A DNA stretch of 64,000 bases from positions 2,344,180 to 2,408,179 of the forward strand of contig NC_013204.1 of NCBI RefSeq assembly GCF_000024265.1, in the 5' to 3' direction. Below the pieces are notes generated by a model, which saw nothing but the letters and a program-made list of their open reading frames with translations, did no database searches and was not told the origin of the DNA. Every line of letters begins with the position of its first letter. Position 1 is the first letter of the stretch. The DNA is from Eggerthella lenta DSM 2243. Lineage in GTDB: Bacteria; Actinomycetota; Coriobacteriia; Coriobacteriales; Eggerthellaceae. Below, piece by piece: positions 51,427 through 59,667 of the stretch. Both the position numbers and the translations under genes were made by a program.

Positions 51427-52227
51427 ATGGGAGAGGCAGCGATTCGCATCATGAGTGCACCTATTACACAGCTGAAGCGCGATTGGTTTATCCTGACATC
51501 TCTCGTTGGCAAAGACTTTAAGCTGAAGTATCGGCGTAGCGTACTCGGCATACTGTGGTCCGTCCTCAATCCCCTGCTTATGATGATCGTCCTAAGCGTA
51601 GTTTTCTCCTTTGTTTTCCGTGGGACCATCGAGCCTTTCCCGGTCTATCTCATTTTGGGGCAAACTCTGTTCACCTTCATGTCCGATGCCACGTCGGGCG
51701 CCATGGGATCCATTATCGACTCTGCGCCCCTTATCAAGAAGATACGTATCAATAAAATGCTGTTCCCTTTAGAGAAAGTCATGTTCGCGTTACTTAATTT
51801 CGCCATCTCGCTCGTTGCCGTCGCAATCGTCATGCTCTACTTCCAAGTAACGCCTACCCTCAATCTCCTGCTCCTACCCGTTCTTTTATTCTATCTCTTC
51901 ATGTTTTGCTTAGGTCTTGGCCTCTTGCTGTCTTCTCTTGCTGTCTTTTTCCGCGATGTCATGCATCTATGGAGCGTCGTGCTGACAGCCTGGACCTACG
52001 CCACTCCTCTCTTTTACTCTATCGAAATTCTCCCTCCTGAGGTAGCAGGCATCATGCAATTCAACCCGATGTACTACTACGTTACCTACTTCCGAGAAAT
52101 CTTCATGTACGGCACGACGCCTGGCCTCATGGAGAATCTCATCTGCTTCGGATGCGGCGCAATAGCCCTTGCGATAGGTTTCGCCGTATTTCGCAAGCAA
52201 CAAAAGAAATTTATCCTCTACGTGTAG
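51427..52227 (+). CDS. wzm: Polysaccharide ABC exporter permease (Wzm/RgpC-type)
   Basis: The 266-residue ABC-2 permease has six hydrophobic segments. It has the family's cytoplasmic entry helix LVGKDFKLKYRRSVLGILWS with VLNPLLMMIVLSVVFS, and the late YATPLFYSIEILPPEVAGIM and NPMYYYVTYFREIFMYG. With Wzt it exports a finished lipid-linked polymer. An ATG at 51451 is an alternative start. Codon use is less GC-rich than in the flanking rfb genes. Confidence 0.92.
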   Translation: MGEAAIRIMSAPITQLKRDWFILTSLVGKDFKLKYRRSVLGILWSVLNPLLMMIVLSVVFSFVFRGTIEPFPVYLILGQTLFTFMSDATSGAMGSIIDSAPLIKKIRINKMLFPLEKVMFALLNFAISLVAVAIVMLYFQVTPTLNLLLLPVLLFYLFMFCLGLGLLLSSLAVFFRDVMHLWSVVLTAWTYATPLFYSIEILPPEVAGIMQFNPMYYYVTYFREIFMYGTTPGLMENLICFGCGAIALAIGFAVFRKQQKKFILYV

Positions 52228-52241
52228 GAGCAAAATCGACC

Positions 52242-54086
52242 ATGCCAGAAAACGTCAACACATCCGCGTTGGGAGAGCTATCCGATCAAAGCGCCGGAGA
52301 CGATCGCGATACTATGATCAAGGTCGACCAGGTCTCTATGGTGTTTAATATGGCCTCAGAGCAGCTGAACAGTTTAAAAGAATATGCCATTCAAATAGCG
52401 CGCCGTAAACTCTTTTTCGAAGGCTTCACCGCACTTGACAATATATCGTTCGAAGTAAAAAAAGGCGATGTCTTTGGAATAATCGGAACCAATGGCTCTG
52501 GAAAGTCGACCCTTCTCAAAATCATCGCTGGAGTTTTGGAACCGTCCCAAGGAACCTGCGAAATCAACGGCAACATCGCCCCCCTTATCGAGCTGGGCGC
52601 AGGATTCGATACGGAGCTATCTGCCCGTGAAAATGTTTACCTCAACGGCGCGCTCTTAGGCTATTCGAAAGACTTCATCAACGAACACTTTGACGAGATC
52701 GTCGAATTCGCTGAAATAGAGAAATTCCTTGATATGCCGCTGAAGAATTTCTCGTCCGGCATGGTGGCCCGCATCGCATTCGCCATTGCAACCGTCATTG
52801 TTCCGGAGATCCTCGTCGTCGATGAGGTGCTCTCCGTCGGCGACTTCATGTTTCAGAAGAAGTGCGAGGATCGCATCAGCGAGTTGATCGAGAAGCACGG
52901 CGTGACCGTCCTGATCGTTTCTCACAACAATGATCAAATCGAACGCCTCTGCAACAAGGCAATCTGGATCGAAAAGGGACACACCCGCATGCTGAGCGAT
53001 GCGTCAAGAGTATGTCGTGTTTACGGAGGTCTCGGAGGCAGACCAGGCAGTGCGGAGTCCGAACAAAGAGTGTTCGAAGCCCTTACGCAGAAGAAAGATC
53101 ACGAAGACGACGATTTCGACATAATCACGGGTGACGATGCACACGGCATCAGCGTCCAACTCGCGACTCAAGGATGGGACAACGGTTTCGACACGGCAGT
53201 GGTCGTATCCGCAACTTCTCATATCAACGCCGTAATGGCCAGCAGTCTTGCAGGAGCGCTCGATGCTCCTATCCTCCCAACAAAACCCGATCGACTCCCC
53301 GATGCGGTTGGAGCCACCCTGCGTGAAGCAAAACCTTCGCGCATATATTACATTGACTGCGGAGTGCATGCTTCAGAACCCTTGCTCGAACTCAAACAAC
53401 TTCCTTGGCAGCCAGACATAATCGAATTCTCCAATACCGAAGATGATCCTTTCGATTTATCCGTCGACATTCATCGATATGGGCTATCTCGAGGAGTCTG
53501 GGGCAACGCTGTCATGCTGGTTGACTTCAATGACAATCCCGAATCTATAGCGGCTGCACCTTTGGCGTGCAGCCTAAACTGCCCGATTCTCGTAACGCTT
53601 GACGAGCCTCGATTGGACCAAATAGCACATGTTGTCTCCGAAGGACATTATGATCGTGCCATAATCGTCGGTCCCTCCGTCGACAGAGCCGTCGATCTAC
53701 GCCTTGAACAATTGGGACTAAAAGTTGACCGCATCGCACTCGAGTCCTCTCAGAAAACAGCTATTGCCCTCTGCCGCAAAACGATGCAAGAACTCAAAGA
53801 GAAGCACCATAACGTCAGCGAACTTTGCGCCGCTTCCCTCTCTCTCTCCCAATGGCCCGAGCTACTTGGAAGCGGGGCGTACGCCGGGAAACGCAAGGCC
53901 GCCCTCCTGCTTGAGAACCCTACGGATCTCGACGACATCGCGCAATGTCTCGACTTCATTGCGAAAGAAGGACACGGCATCGAGCACATGACATTCATCG
54001 GTAAAGAAAGCGGGCTGTCGCGTCTCGATCGAGAGCTGCTGCTCGAAGCGCTGGAAGAAGACCCCAACCCCGTGCAGCCAGCCTAA
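52242..54086 (+). CDS. wzt: Polysaccharide ABC exporter ATPase (Wzt) with C-terminal CWB2-like repeats
   Basis: This is a 614-residue protein. At 26-270 is an ABC ATPase of Wzt/TagH type: Walker A GTNGSGKST (82-90), LIELGAGFDTELSARENVYL, signature NFSSGMVAR (169-177), Walker B ILVVDEVL (190-197), VSHNN. From about 318 to 602 there are three units resembling cell-wall-binding repeat 2 (PF04122): about 318-400 (AVVVSATSHINAVMASSLAG, ALDAPILPT), 421-500 (AVMLVDFNDNPESIAAAPLA, CSLNCPILVT, AIIVGPS) and 529-602. In secreted proteins three CWB2 repeats make a ring that binds anionic wall polymers. In Wzt the C-terminal domain recognises the polymer end, so a CWB2 module here may be the export-recognition part (inference). 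Confidence 0.88.
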   Translation: MPENVNTSALGELSDQSAGDDRDTMIKVDQVSMVFNMASEQLNSLKEYAIQIARRKLFFEGFTALDNISFEVKKGDVFGIIGTNGSGKSTLLKIIAGVLEPSQGTCEINGNIAPLIELGAGFDTELSARENVYLNGALLGYSKDFINEHFDEIVEFAEIEKFLDMPLKNFSSGMVARIAFAIATVIVPEILVVDEVLSVGDFMFQKKCEDRISELIEKHGVTVLIVSHNNDQIERLCNKAIWIEKGHTRMLSDASRVCRVYGGLGGRPGSAESEQRVFEALTQKKDHEDDDFDIITGDDAHGISVQLATQGWDNGFDTAVVVSATSHINAVMASSLAGALDAPILPTKPDRLPDAVGATLREAKPSRIYYIDCGVHASEPLLELKQLPWQPDIIEFSNTEDDPFDLSVDIHRYGLSRGVWGNAVMLVDFNDNPESIAAAPLACSLNCPILVTLDEPRLDQIAHVVSEGHYDRAIIVGPSVDRAVDLRLEQLGLKVDRIALESSQKTAIALCRKTMQELKEKHHNVSELCAASLSLSQWPELLGSGAYAGKRKAALLLENPTDLDDIAQCLDFIAKEGHGIEHMTFIGKESGLSRLDRELLLEALEEDPNPVQPA

Positions 54087-54092
54087 CCGATC

Positions 54093-55307
54093 ATGAAAAT
54101 CTACATCGCCGCCCACAAGCACATGAAGCTGCACACGAACCAGCCATATCAGCCGCTTTTTGTCGGAGCGTTCCGGTGCCCTGAAGCCAACCGACGCGAC
54201 GGTTGGCAATACGACGATACGGGAGTCGACGATATCTCGTACAAAAATGCTACCTTCTGCGAGTTGACAGGTGTCAACTGGATACTGCATAACAATGAGA
54301 GCGACATTACAGGACTTGTTCACTATCGAAGGTATTTCCGATCTTCCACCGAATGCAACGAACCTTTATCAGAACAAGAGATAAGGACCGCTCTCTCCAA
54401 GCACGACTGCATCGTTGCACAACGGACATTCTGCACAAGCAAACTTGATGGATATCTCTGCTCTGCAGCTGAGCAGTACAGAACATGTCACTCTTCGACC
54501 GATCTCACTCAGCTCGACAGGGTAATCAAACGGTATTTTCGGTCGTACCATCCTGCTTTCAGGCTCTGCATGAAACGCGATTATCTCCATCCCTTCAATA
54601 TGCTCATATGCAGAAAAGAACTATTCGATGAGTACTGCCGCTGGCTTTTTGAGGTCGAAAGCCGACTCGAAGAACGCATCGACCCTTATCTTGATCGAGA
54701 CGACTATCAAAAAAGAGTATTTGGATTCCTTGCAGAGCGCCTTATGAACGTGTATCTCGAGGCCAAAGGTATCGACGTGGTCGAATATCCTATTTTTGAC
54801 CCCATCCATCCCGACGATAGCAGCGTGTTGCCCTTAAAGAAACCTCCACTTGTCCGATCTGACGTTGGATTGTCGTACCCCACAATTCAGCCTGTCTACG
54901 AAGGAATCGACTACTCGAAGGTGTTCGAATATCGCTTTTACCTTACGCATAATGAAGACTTGGCAAAAGCCTACTCAGACAATCCCCAAGAATCGCTACA
55001 GCACTTCATTGTGCATGGTGCGCGCGAAAAACGCATGGCGCATCCTTGCTTTTCGGTTGCTTCCTACATGCAAGGACACCCTGAACTTAAGCCCGAATAC
55101 GGAGACGATCCCCTCGCATATGTTTCACATTACCTCTCTACTCCCTCAGAGCGTAATCATGCAACAGGATACGAGAATCTGCAGACACCTTCGTTAGAAA
55201 AACGAGAGGCGCTTTCCTCTGAGCGCACTTGCACGGGAAAGCGCATCAATAAAAAACGGCTTTCGCGATATATCGCGAAAGCCGAAAAACTACCCGTGCT
55301 GGATTAG
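54093..55307 (+). CDS. DUF4422-type glycosyltransferase with C-terminal repeat module
   Basis: This is a 404-residue protein. Residues 1 to about 235 match DUF4422, a family linked to capsule glycosyltransferases (MKIYIAAHKHM, LTGVNWILHNNESDITGLVH, YRRYF, HPFNMLICRKELFDEYCRWL). The C-terminal 130 residues have a repeated pattern (YRFYLTHNEDLAKAYSDNPQ, HFIVHGAREKRMAHPCFSVA) like the 'FDPxYYLxxNPDV' module common in surface-glycan proteins. It lies 6 bases after wzt, so is the third gene of the exporter operon. Its last codons contain the terminator of the facing rfbD gene. Confidence 0.8.
   Translation: MKIYIAAHKHMKLHTNQPYQPLFVGAFRCPEANRRDGWQYDDTGVDDISYKNATFCELTGVNWILHNNESDITGLVHYRRYFRSSTECNEPLSEQEIRTALSKHDCIVAQRTFCTSKLDGYLCSAAEQYRTCHSSTDLTQLDRVIKRYFRSYHPAFRLCMKRDYLHPFNMLICRKELFDEYCRWLFEVESRLEERIDPYLDRDDYQKRVFGFLAERLMNVYLEAKGIDVVEYPIFDPIHPDDSSVLPLKKPPLVRSDVGLSYPTIQPVYEGIDYSKVFEYRFYLTHNEDLAKAYSDNPQESLQHFIVHGAREKRMAHPCFSVASYMQGHPELKPEYGDDPLAYVSHYLSTPSERNHATGYENLQTPSLEKREALSSERTCTGKRINKKRLSRYIAKAEKLPVLD
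55251..55284 (-). terminator. rfbA-rfbD terminator embedded in the 3' end of the convergent gene
   Basis: A perfect 28-base palindrome (55257-55284, arm CGGCTTTCGCGATA) is followed on the minus strand by TTTTTTATTG. It lies 34 bases after the rfbD stop but wholly inside the coding sequence of the convergent gene at 54093-55307, where it encodes residues near KRLSRYIAKAEK. Confidence 0.82.
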
Positions 55308-55317
55308 AGCTTCTCAC

Positions 55318-56226
55318 TCAGCCTTCCATCTCGGGTAGGTACTTCAGGTACGCGGACAGCGCCTCGCGCCAGGGGCGCATCTTGTCGCCCACGGTGTCCT
55401 CGAGGTGTTTGTTGCGCAGCGACGAATACGCCGGGCGCTTCGCCGACGCGGGGTTCATAGCCGCGTATTCTTCGGAGGTGCAGCGAGCCACCGTGCAGTC
55501 GAGCCCTGCACCTTCCATGACGGCCTGCGCGAAATCGGCCCACGAGCAGGTGCCCTCGTTCGTGCAATGGTACACGCCGTAGTTCTCGGTGGCAGCGATC
55601 TCGAGGATCTCGTGTGCCAGATCGTTCGCCGACGTGGGGTTGCCCAGCTGGTCGTCGACCACGGTGACCTCGTCGCGATCCGCCCCGAGGCGCATCATGG
55701 TCTTGACGAAGTTCTTACCCACGTAGCCGTACAACCATGCCGTGCGTACCACGAAGCAGCGGCTGCAAGCTTCGAGCGAGCGCTCCTCGCCGGCCAGCTT
55801 CGTGCGCCCATAGGCGGAAACGGGACCCGTCGGGTCGCTCTCGACGCGCGGCGCCGGGTCGGTGCCCGAGAACACGTAGTCGGTCGACACCTGCACGAAC
55901 TTGGCGCCGGCCGCCTCGGCGGCGCGCGCGAGGTTGCCCGGAGCCTCGGCGTTCACGCGGAACGCCGCGTCCTCGGCCGTCTCGCAGCCGTCGACGTTCG
56001 TCATGGCGGCGCCGTTGACGATGAGGTCGAAGCCGCCCTGCGCGACGAAGGCCATGACGGCGTCGGCGTCAGTCACGTCGAGCTCGGCCACGTCGGTGGC
56101 CACGACCTCCGCGTCCGCATAGACGCCGGGGATCGACCCGATCTCGGAGCGTCCTTCGCGCAGGATGCGCTGCAGCTCGTTGCCGAGCTGGCCGTTGCCG
56201 CCGGTGACGAGTATCCTCATGCTCAC
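55318..56226 (-). CDS. rfbD: dTDP-4-dehydrorhamnose reductase
   Basis: RfbD makes dTDP-L-rhamnose with NAD(P)H. The 302-residue protein has [16 protein letters not shown], the [20 protein letters not shown] block, [18 protein letters not shown] (Tyr-x3-Lys) and [20 protein letters not shown]. The GTG at 56226 overlaps the rfbA stop (GTGA) with AAGGAGG 4 bases upstream; an ATG two codons later is an alternative. Confidence 0.95.
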   Translation of the reverse strand: MSMRILVTGGNGQLGNELQRILREGRSEIGSIPGVYADAEVVATDVAELDVTDADAVMAFVAQGGFDLIVNGAAMTNVDGCETAEDAAFRVNAEAPGNLARAAEAAGAKFVQVSTDYVFSGTDPAPRVESDPTGPVSAYGRTKLAGEERSLEACSRCFVVRTAWLYGYVGKNFVKTMMRLGADRDEVTVVDDQLGNPTSANDLAHEILEIAATENYGVYHCTNEGTCSWADFAQAVMEGAGLDCTVARCTSEEYAAMNPASAKRPAYSSLRNKHLEDTVGDKMRPWREALSAYLKYLPEMEG

Positions 56227-57125
56227 ATGGCCTCCTTGTGCGGGACGATCTTGCCCTCGGCCACCTTGCGCAGGTGCTGGCCGTACACCGACTTGCCGTA
56301 CTTGTCAGCGGCGGCGAGCAGGCGCTCGCGGTCGATCCAGCCGTTCTGGTAGGCGGTCTCCTCCACCACCGAGACGCTCAACCCCTGGCTGCGCTCCACG
56401 GCGCGCACGAACTCGGAGGCCTCGAACAAGCTCTCCATGGTGCCCGTGTCGAGCCATGCGTAGCCGCGGCCGAGCGTCACTACGTTGAGCGAGCCGTCCT
56501 CCAGGTACATCTGGTTGAGGGTCGTGATCTCCAGCTCTCCGCGCGCGCTCGGCTTCACCTGCTTGGCGAGCTCGCACACGCGGCTGTCGTAGAAGTACAG
56601 ACCGGTCACCGCGTAGTTGCTCTTGGGATTCTCGGGCTTCTCCTCGATGGACACCGCGTTGAAGTTCTCGTCGAACTCGACCACGCCGAAGCGCTCGGGG
56701 TCGTCCACGTGGTAGCCGAACACGGTGGCACCGCCCTCGCGCTCCGCGCGCTCCACGGCGGTGCGAAGATGGCGCCCCAGACCGTTGCCGTAGAAGATGT
56801 TGTCGCCCAGCACGAGCGCGCACGAGTCGCCGTCGACGAACTCCTCGCCGATGATGAACGCCTGCGCGAGCCCGTCGGGGCTGGGCTGCTCGGCGTAGGA
56901 CAGGTTCACGCCGTAGTCTGAGCCGTCCTTGAGCAGACGCTCGAAGTTCGGCAGGTCGGTCGGCGTCGAGATGACCAGGATGTCGCGGATGCCCGCCATC
57001 ATGAGCACCGACAGCGGGTAGTAGATCATCGGCTTGTCGTACACCGGGAGCAGCTGCTTCGACGTCACCGTAGTGAGCGGGTACAGCCTGGTGCCGCTGC
57101 CGCCAGCAAGAATAATGCCTTTCAC
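56223..57125 (-). CDS. rfbA: Glucose-1-phosphate thymidylyltransferase
   Basis: RfbA makes dTDP-glucose, the first step to dTDP-rhamnose. The 300-residue protein has [75 protein letters not shown] and [19 protein letters not shown]. The GTG start follows AGGAG 7 bases upstream. With rfbD it forms one unit; rfbB and rfbC lie 5 kb away beyond the exporter. Confidence 0.96.
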   Translation of the reverse strand: MKGIILAGGSGTRLYPLTTVTSKQLLPVYDKPMIYYPLSVLMMAGIRDILVISTPTDLPNFERLLKDGSDYGVNLSYAEQPSPDGLAQAFIIGEEFVDGDSCALVLGDNIFYGNGLGRHLRTAVERAEREGGATVFGYHVDDPERFGVVEFDENFNAVSIEEKPENPKSNYAVTGLYFYDSRVCELAKQVKPSARGELEITTLNQMYLEDGSLNVVTLGRGYAWLDTGTMESLFEASEFVRAVERSQGLSVSVVEETAYQNGWIDRERLLAAADKYGKSVYGQHLRKVAEGKIVPHKEAM

Positions 57126-57172
57126 AAAAGAACTCCTAGATTGTTTGATATATGCCTGAATTTCAAAATAAC

Positions 57173-57178
57173 ATTATA
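57173..57178 (-). promoter_or_regulatory. rfbA -10 element
   Basis: The minus strand reads a perfect TATAAT, placing the start near 57166 and leaving about 40 bases of leader. The -35 is not convincing. Confidence 0.5.
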
Positions 57179-57262
57179 GCCAATAGCTTGGGGTCTTACG
57201 CGCCTAGCTAAGCAAGAGTATTCGAAACAGACATGTCGTTCATTGAGCGTACATCAAATAGA

Positions 57263-59512
57263 TCAGGCTAGTATCCTCCGAACTACAATATCCCAAGCGT
57301 TTTTCGAAGAGAGCGGTACATACTGACAATGCCCGCCAAACGTAGGCTCTTCGTACACCATACCGTTGCCTGCATACATGACAACATGCTCGGGAACCCC
57401 AGGAGATGAGAAATACATCAGGATAAGGTCACCAGGTCGAGCTTCGGACAGGGAAACAGCACGGCCTTCGTGGATTTGCCCGTATGTCTCGAAATCTATG
57501 GTGATGCCTATCTGCTTGTAGCACCAATACGTGAAAGACGCGCAATCCATGCCCCCGTCTTCGGGGTAGTTGCCCAACCAAACATAAGGGACGCCCAAGA
57601 CGGAATGAGCGGCGCTCATCAGTCGCGACATAGCCTCGTTCTGGTTCACCCTACCAGAGCTGTCTGTCCACTGATACGTACCATCCGAAAGCCGGAATGC
57701 TCTGTTCGCGATGAAAGTCAATGTACCGTCGTTATCAGCGTTGCACCATCTACCGTCCACCATGCTCGTTGCGTTTCGCAACACGTACCCCACTGACGGA
57801 AGCCCATAATAGAAATCGCCCTCGAGAGAAAACATACCCACATGCGCGCCTAAGTGGCCGCCGCACGACTTGTCGATACGGTAACGCTGAAGCATGCCGT
57901 CGTCGTATAGCCCCGTAACGAGCCACCCTTCACCGGCGATATTCTCCACCAATACACCTTCGTTATCCGACAAGAGTACGCCGGAGCCATACGAGGTCTT
58001 TCCCCGAGCTACCGTGCCCGAGGAGGGGTACGCATAATACGCTTTCCCGTCGGATGCCGTGAAGAAACCGACCCGAGCGGCAACGTAACCGTTCGACATT
58101 TTATAAAGCCAGTAGCGTTCAAGACCATCCGAGTAAGCCCGAGAAACAAGCCACCCTTCGCCCGATGCCAATCTGCCATCGTTATCCGAGAGGAGAACGC
58201 CCCCATCGCAAACATTCCGCCCTCTGACGACGAAACCAGTAGCAGCGTTTCCGTAGTAGGACGCCCCGTCGACCTCGAAGAAGCCCGTGGCCGCCGCATG
58301 GGTGGAGGCGTTGACCCAGTAGCGCTGCATGCCGCCGTCGTAGGAGTCGGTCACGACCCAGCCCGCGCGCTCCAGGCGCCCGTCGTTGTCGGCCAGGTAC
58401 ACGCTGCCGTCGGCGGCGACGTACTTGCCGCGCACCACGAAGCCCTCGGGGCGGGCGTAGGCCCACTCACCGCCCCCGACGTCGGCCAGCAGGGAGCGGG
58501 CCGCGCGGAAGCCCTCGAACCAGTAGCGCTGCAGGCCCTGGCCGAACGCGTCGGTCACGGCCCAGCCCCGCTCGAGGAGCCGGCCGTCGTTGTCGGCCAC
58601 CACGAGCTCGCCGCCCACCGCCGCCGCGCCGCGCAGCTCCCGGCCGTCGCCGGGGAGCCCGTAGTAGGACGAGCCCTCCGCCTCGAAGAACCCGGTGGCG
58701 GCCGCGTGGGTGGAGGCGTCCACCCAGTAGCGCTGCATGCCGCCGTCGTAGGAGTCGGTCACGACCCAGCCGGCGCGCTCCAGGCGCCCGTCGTTGTCGG
58801 CCAGGTACACGCTGCCGTCGGCGGCGACGTACTTGCCGCGCACCACGAAGCCCTCGGGGCGGGCGTAGGCCCACTCGCCGCCCCCGACGTCGGCCAGCGA
58901 TCCGACGACGAGGCGGCCGGCCGAGTCGAACCAGTAGCGCTGCAGGCCGTAGGAGCGGTAGCCGTCGTCCACGAGCCAGCCCGTGAGGGCCGACCCGCCC
59001 TCGTAGTAGAGGACCGATCCGTCGGCGCCGACCGTCCAGCCGTCGGCAACGATCTGCTCGGAGGTCGCAGAAAGCTCTTCCTCCAGCTCCTCTAACTCTA
59101 TTTCTGGCGCATGGGTCTCACCCCGAGCCGCTTTGTCGACCTCGCCGGGCACGGTAACGTCCACCGCCTTCTCAAGATTAGCGGATCCGTCCGAAGTTCC
59201 TGCAGAGTCGCCAGAGAGTTGACCCGGGCTAGCATCGCCAACTCCCTTTCCGCCGTTTTCCGAATCATCGTCAAACACCAGTTCGGAATCAGTGCCAGCA
59301 GCATTCAAGTCGGTTGGAAGAATATCGTATGAAGGAGCTTCATCTTTTTCCATTTGGTAGCCAGATGCTCCGAATAATATAACCGGAGCATCTAAACCAT
59401 CCTCAATTGCCACATCACCGTACGCCCATGTAGGCACCCCGCATAGGGTGACGAACAATGCCAAAAGCGCCACCTTATGAGCCGATCTGATGGAACTGAG
59501 TATATCGGTCAC
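57263..59512 (-). CDS. Secreted NlpC/P60 hydrolase with wall-binding repeats
   Basis: This 749-residue protein has a signal peptide (VALLALFVTLCGVPTWAYG, cleavage after an Ala/Gly site near residue 32), an acidic Ser/Asp/Glu-rich linker to about 160, and six or more repeats of about 65-70 residues in the style of cell-wall/choline-binding modules (GLQRYWFDSAGRLVVGSLAD, WAYARPEGFVVRGKYVAADG, YLADNDGRLERAGWVVTDSY). The C-terminal NlpC/P60 domain has Cys657 in GGMDCASFTYWCYK, His709 in PEHVVMYAGNG and His728. It probably cuts peptidoglycan stem peptides. The GTG start follows AAGGGG. In a locus for phosphocholine decoration, the repeats could bind choline, but this is inference. Confidence 0.85.
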   Translation of the reverse strand: MTDILSSIRSAHKVALLALFVTLCGVPTWAYGDVAIEDGLDAPVILFGASGYQMEKDEAPSYDILPTDLNAAGTDSELVFDDDSENGGKGVGDASPGQLSGDSAGTSDGSANLEKAVDVTVPGEVDKAARGETHAPEIELEELEEELSATSEQIVADGWTVGADGSVLYYEGGSALTGWLVDDGYRSYGLQRYWFDSAGRLVVGSLADVGGGEWAYARPEGFVVRGKYVAADGSVYLADNDGRLERAGWVVTDSYDGGMQRYWVDASTHAAATGFFEAEGSSYYGLPGDGRELRGAAAVGGELVVADNDGRLLERGWAVTDAFGQGLQRYWFEGFRAARSLLADVGGGEWAYARPEGFVVRGKYVAADGSVYLADNDGRLERAGWVVTDSYDGGMQRYWVNASTHAAATGFFEVDGASYYGNAATGFVVRGRNVCDGGVLLSDNDGRLASGEGWLVSRAYSDGLERYWLYKMSNGYVAARVGFFTASDGKAYYAYPSSGTVARGKTSYGSGVLLSDNEGVLVENIAGEGWLVTGLYDDGMLQRYRIDKSCGGHLGAHVGMFSLEGDFYYGLPSVGYVLRNATSMVDGRWCNADNDGTLTFIANRAFRLSDGTYQWTDSSGRVNQNEAMSRLMSAAHSVLGVPYVWLGNYPEDGGMDCASFTYWCYKQIGITIDFETYGQIHEGRAVSLSEARPGDLILMYFSSPGVPEHVVMYAGNGMVYEEPTFGGHCQYVPLSSKNAWDIVVRRILA
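58273..58491. repeat. Direct DNA repeat, copy 1 (within NlpC/P60 gene)
   Basis: This 219-base segment recurs at 58681-58899 with about 8 mismatches (near 96% identity), offset 408 bases (136 codons, in frame). Both encode the QRYWV-to-ARPEG wall-binding module. The arrays are much richer in GC than the gene ends, as expected for recent in-frame duplication or gene conversion. Confidence 0.9.
58681..58899. repeat. Direct DNA repeat, copy 2 (within NlpC/P60 gene)
   Basis: Second copy of the repeat at 58273-58491. The 189-base spacer between copies encodes a more diverged module. Such repeats allow the number of wall-binding units to change by recombination. Confidence 0.9.
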
Positions 59513-59667
59513 AATCAAGCCCCTTACTGCATAAAATATCCACAATAATATTGCAATGATATCATGTTTTCCGTATCGTTTGGAACAGTAAGCAGATCGG
59601 ATGATACAGTCGCAATGCATATGAACACATTTTGAAAAGGAAGGTTATTCCTCTCGAAAGCCAAATA

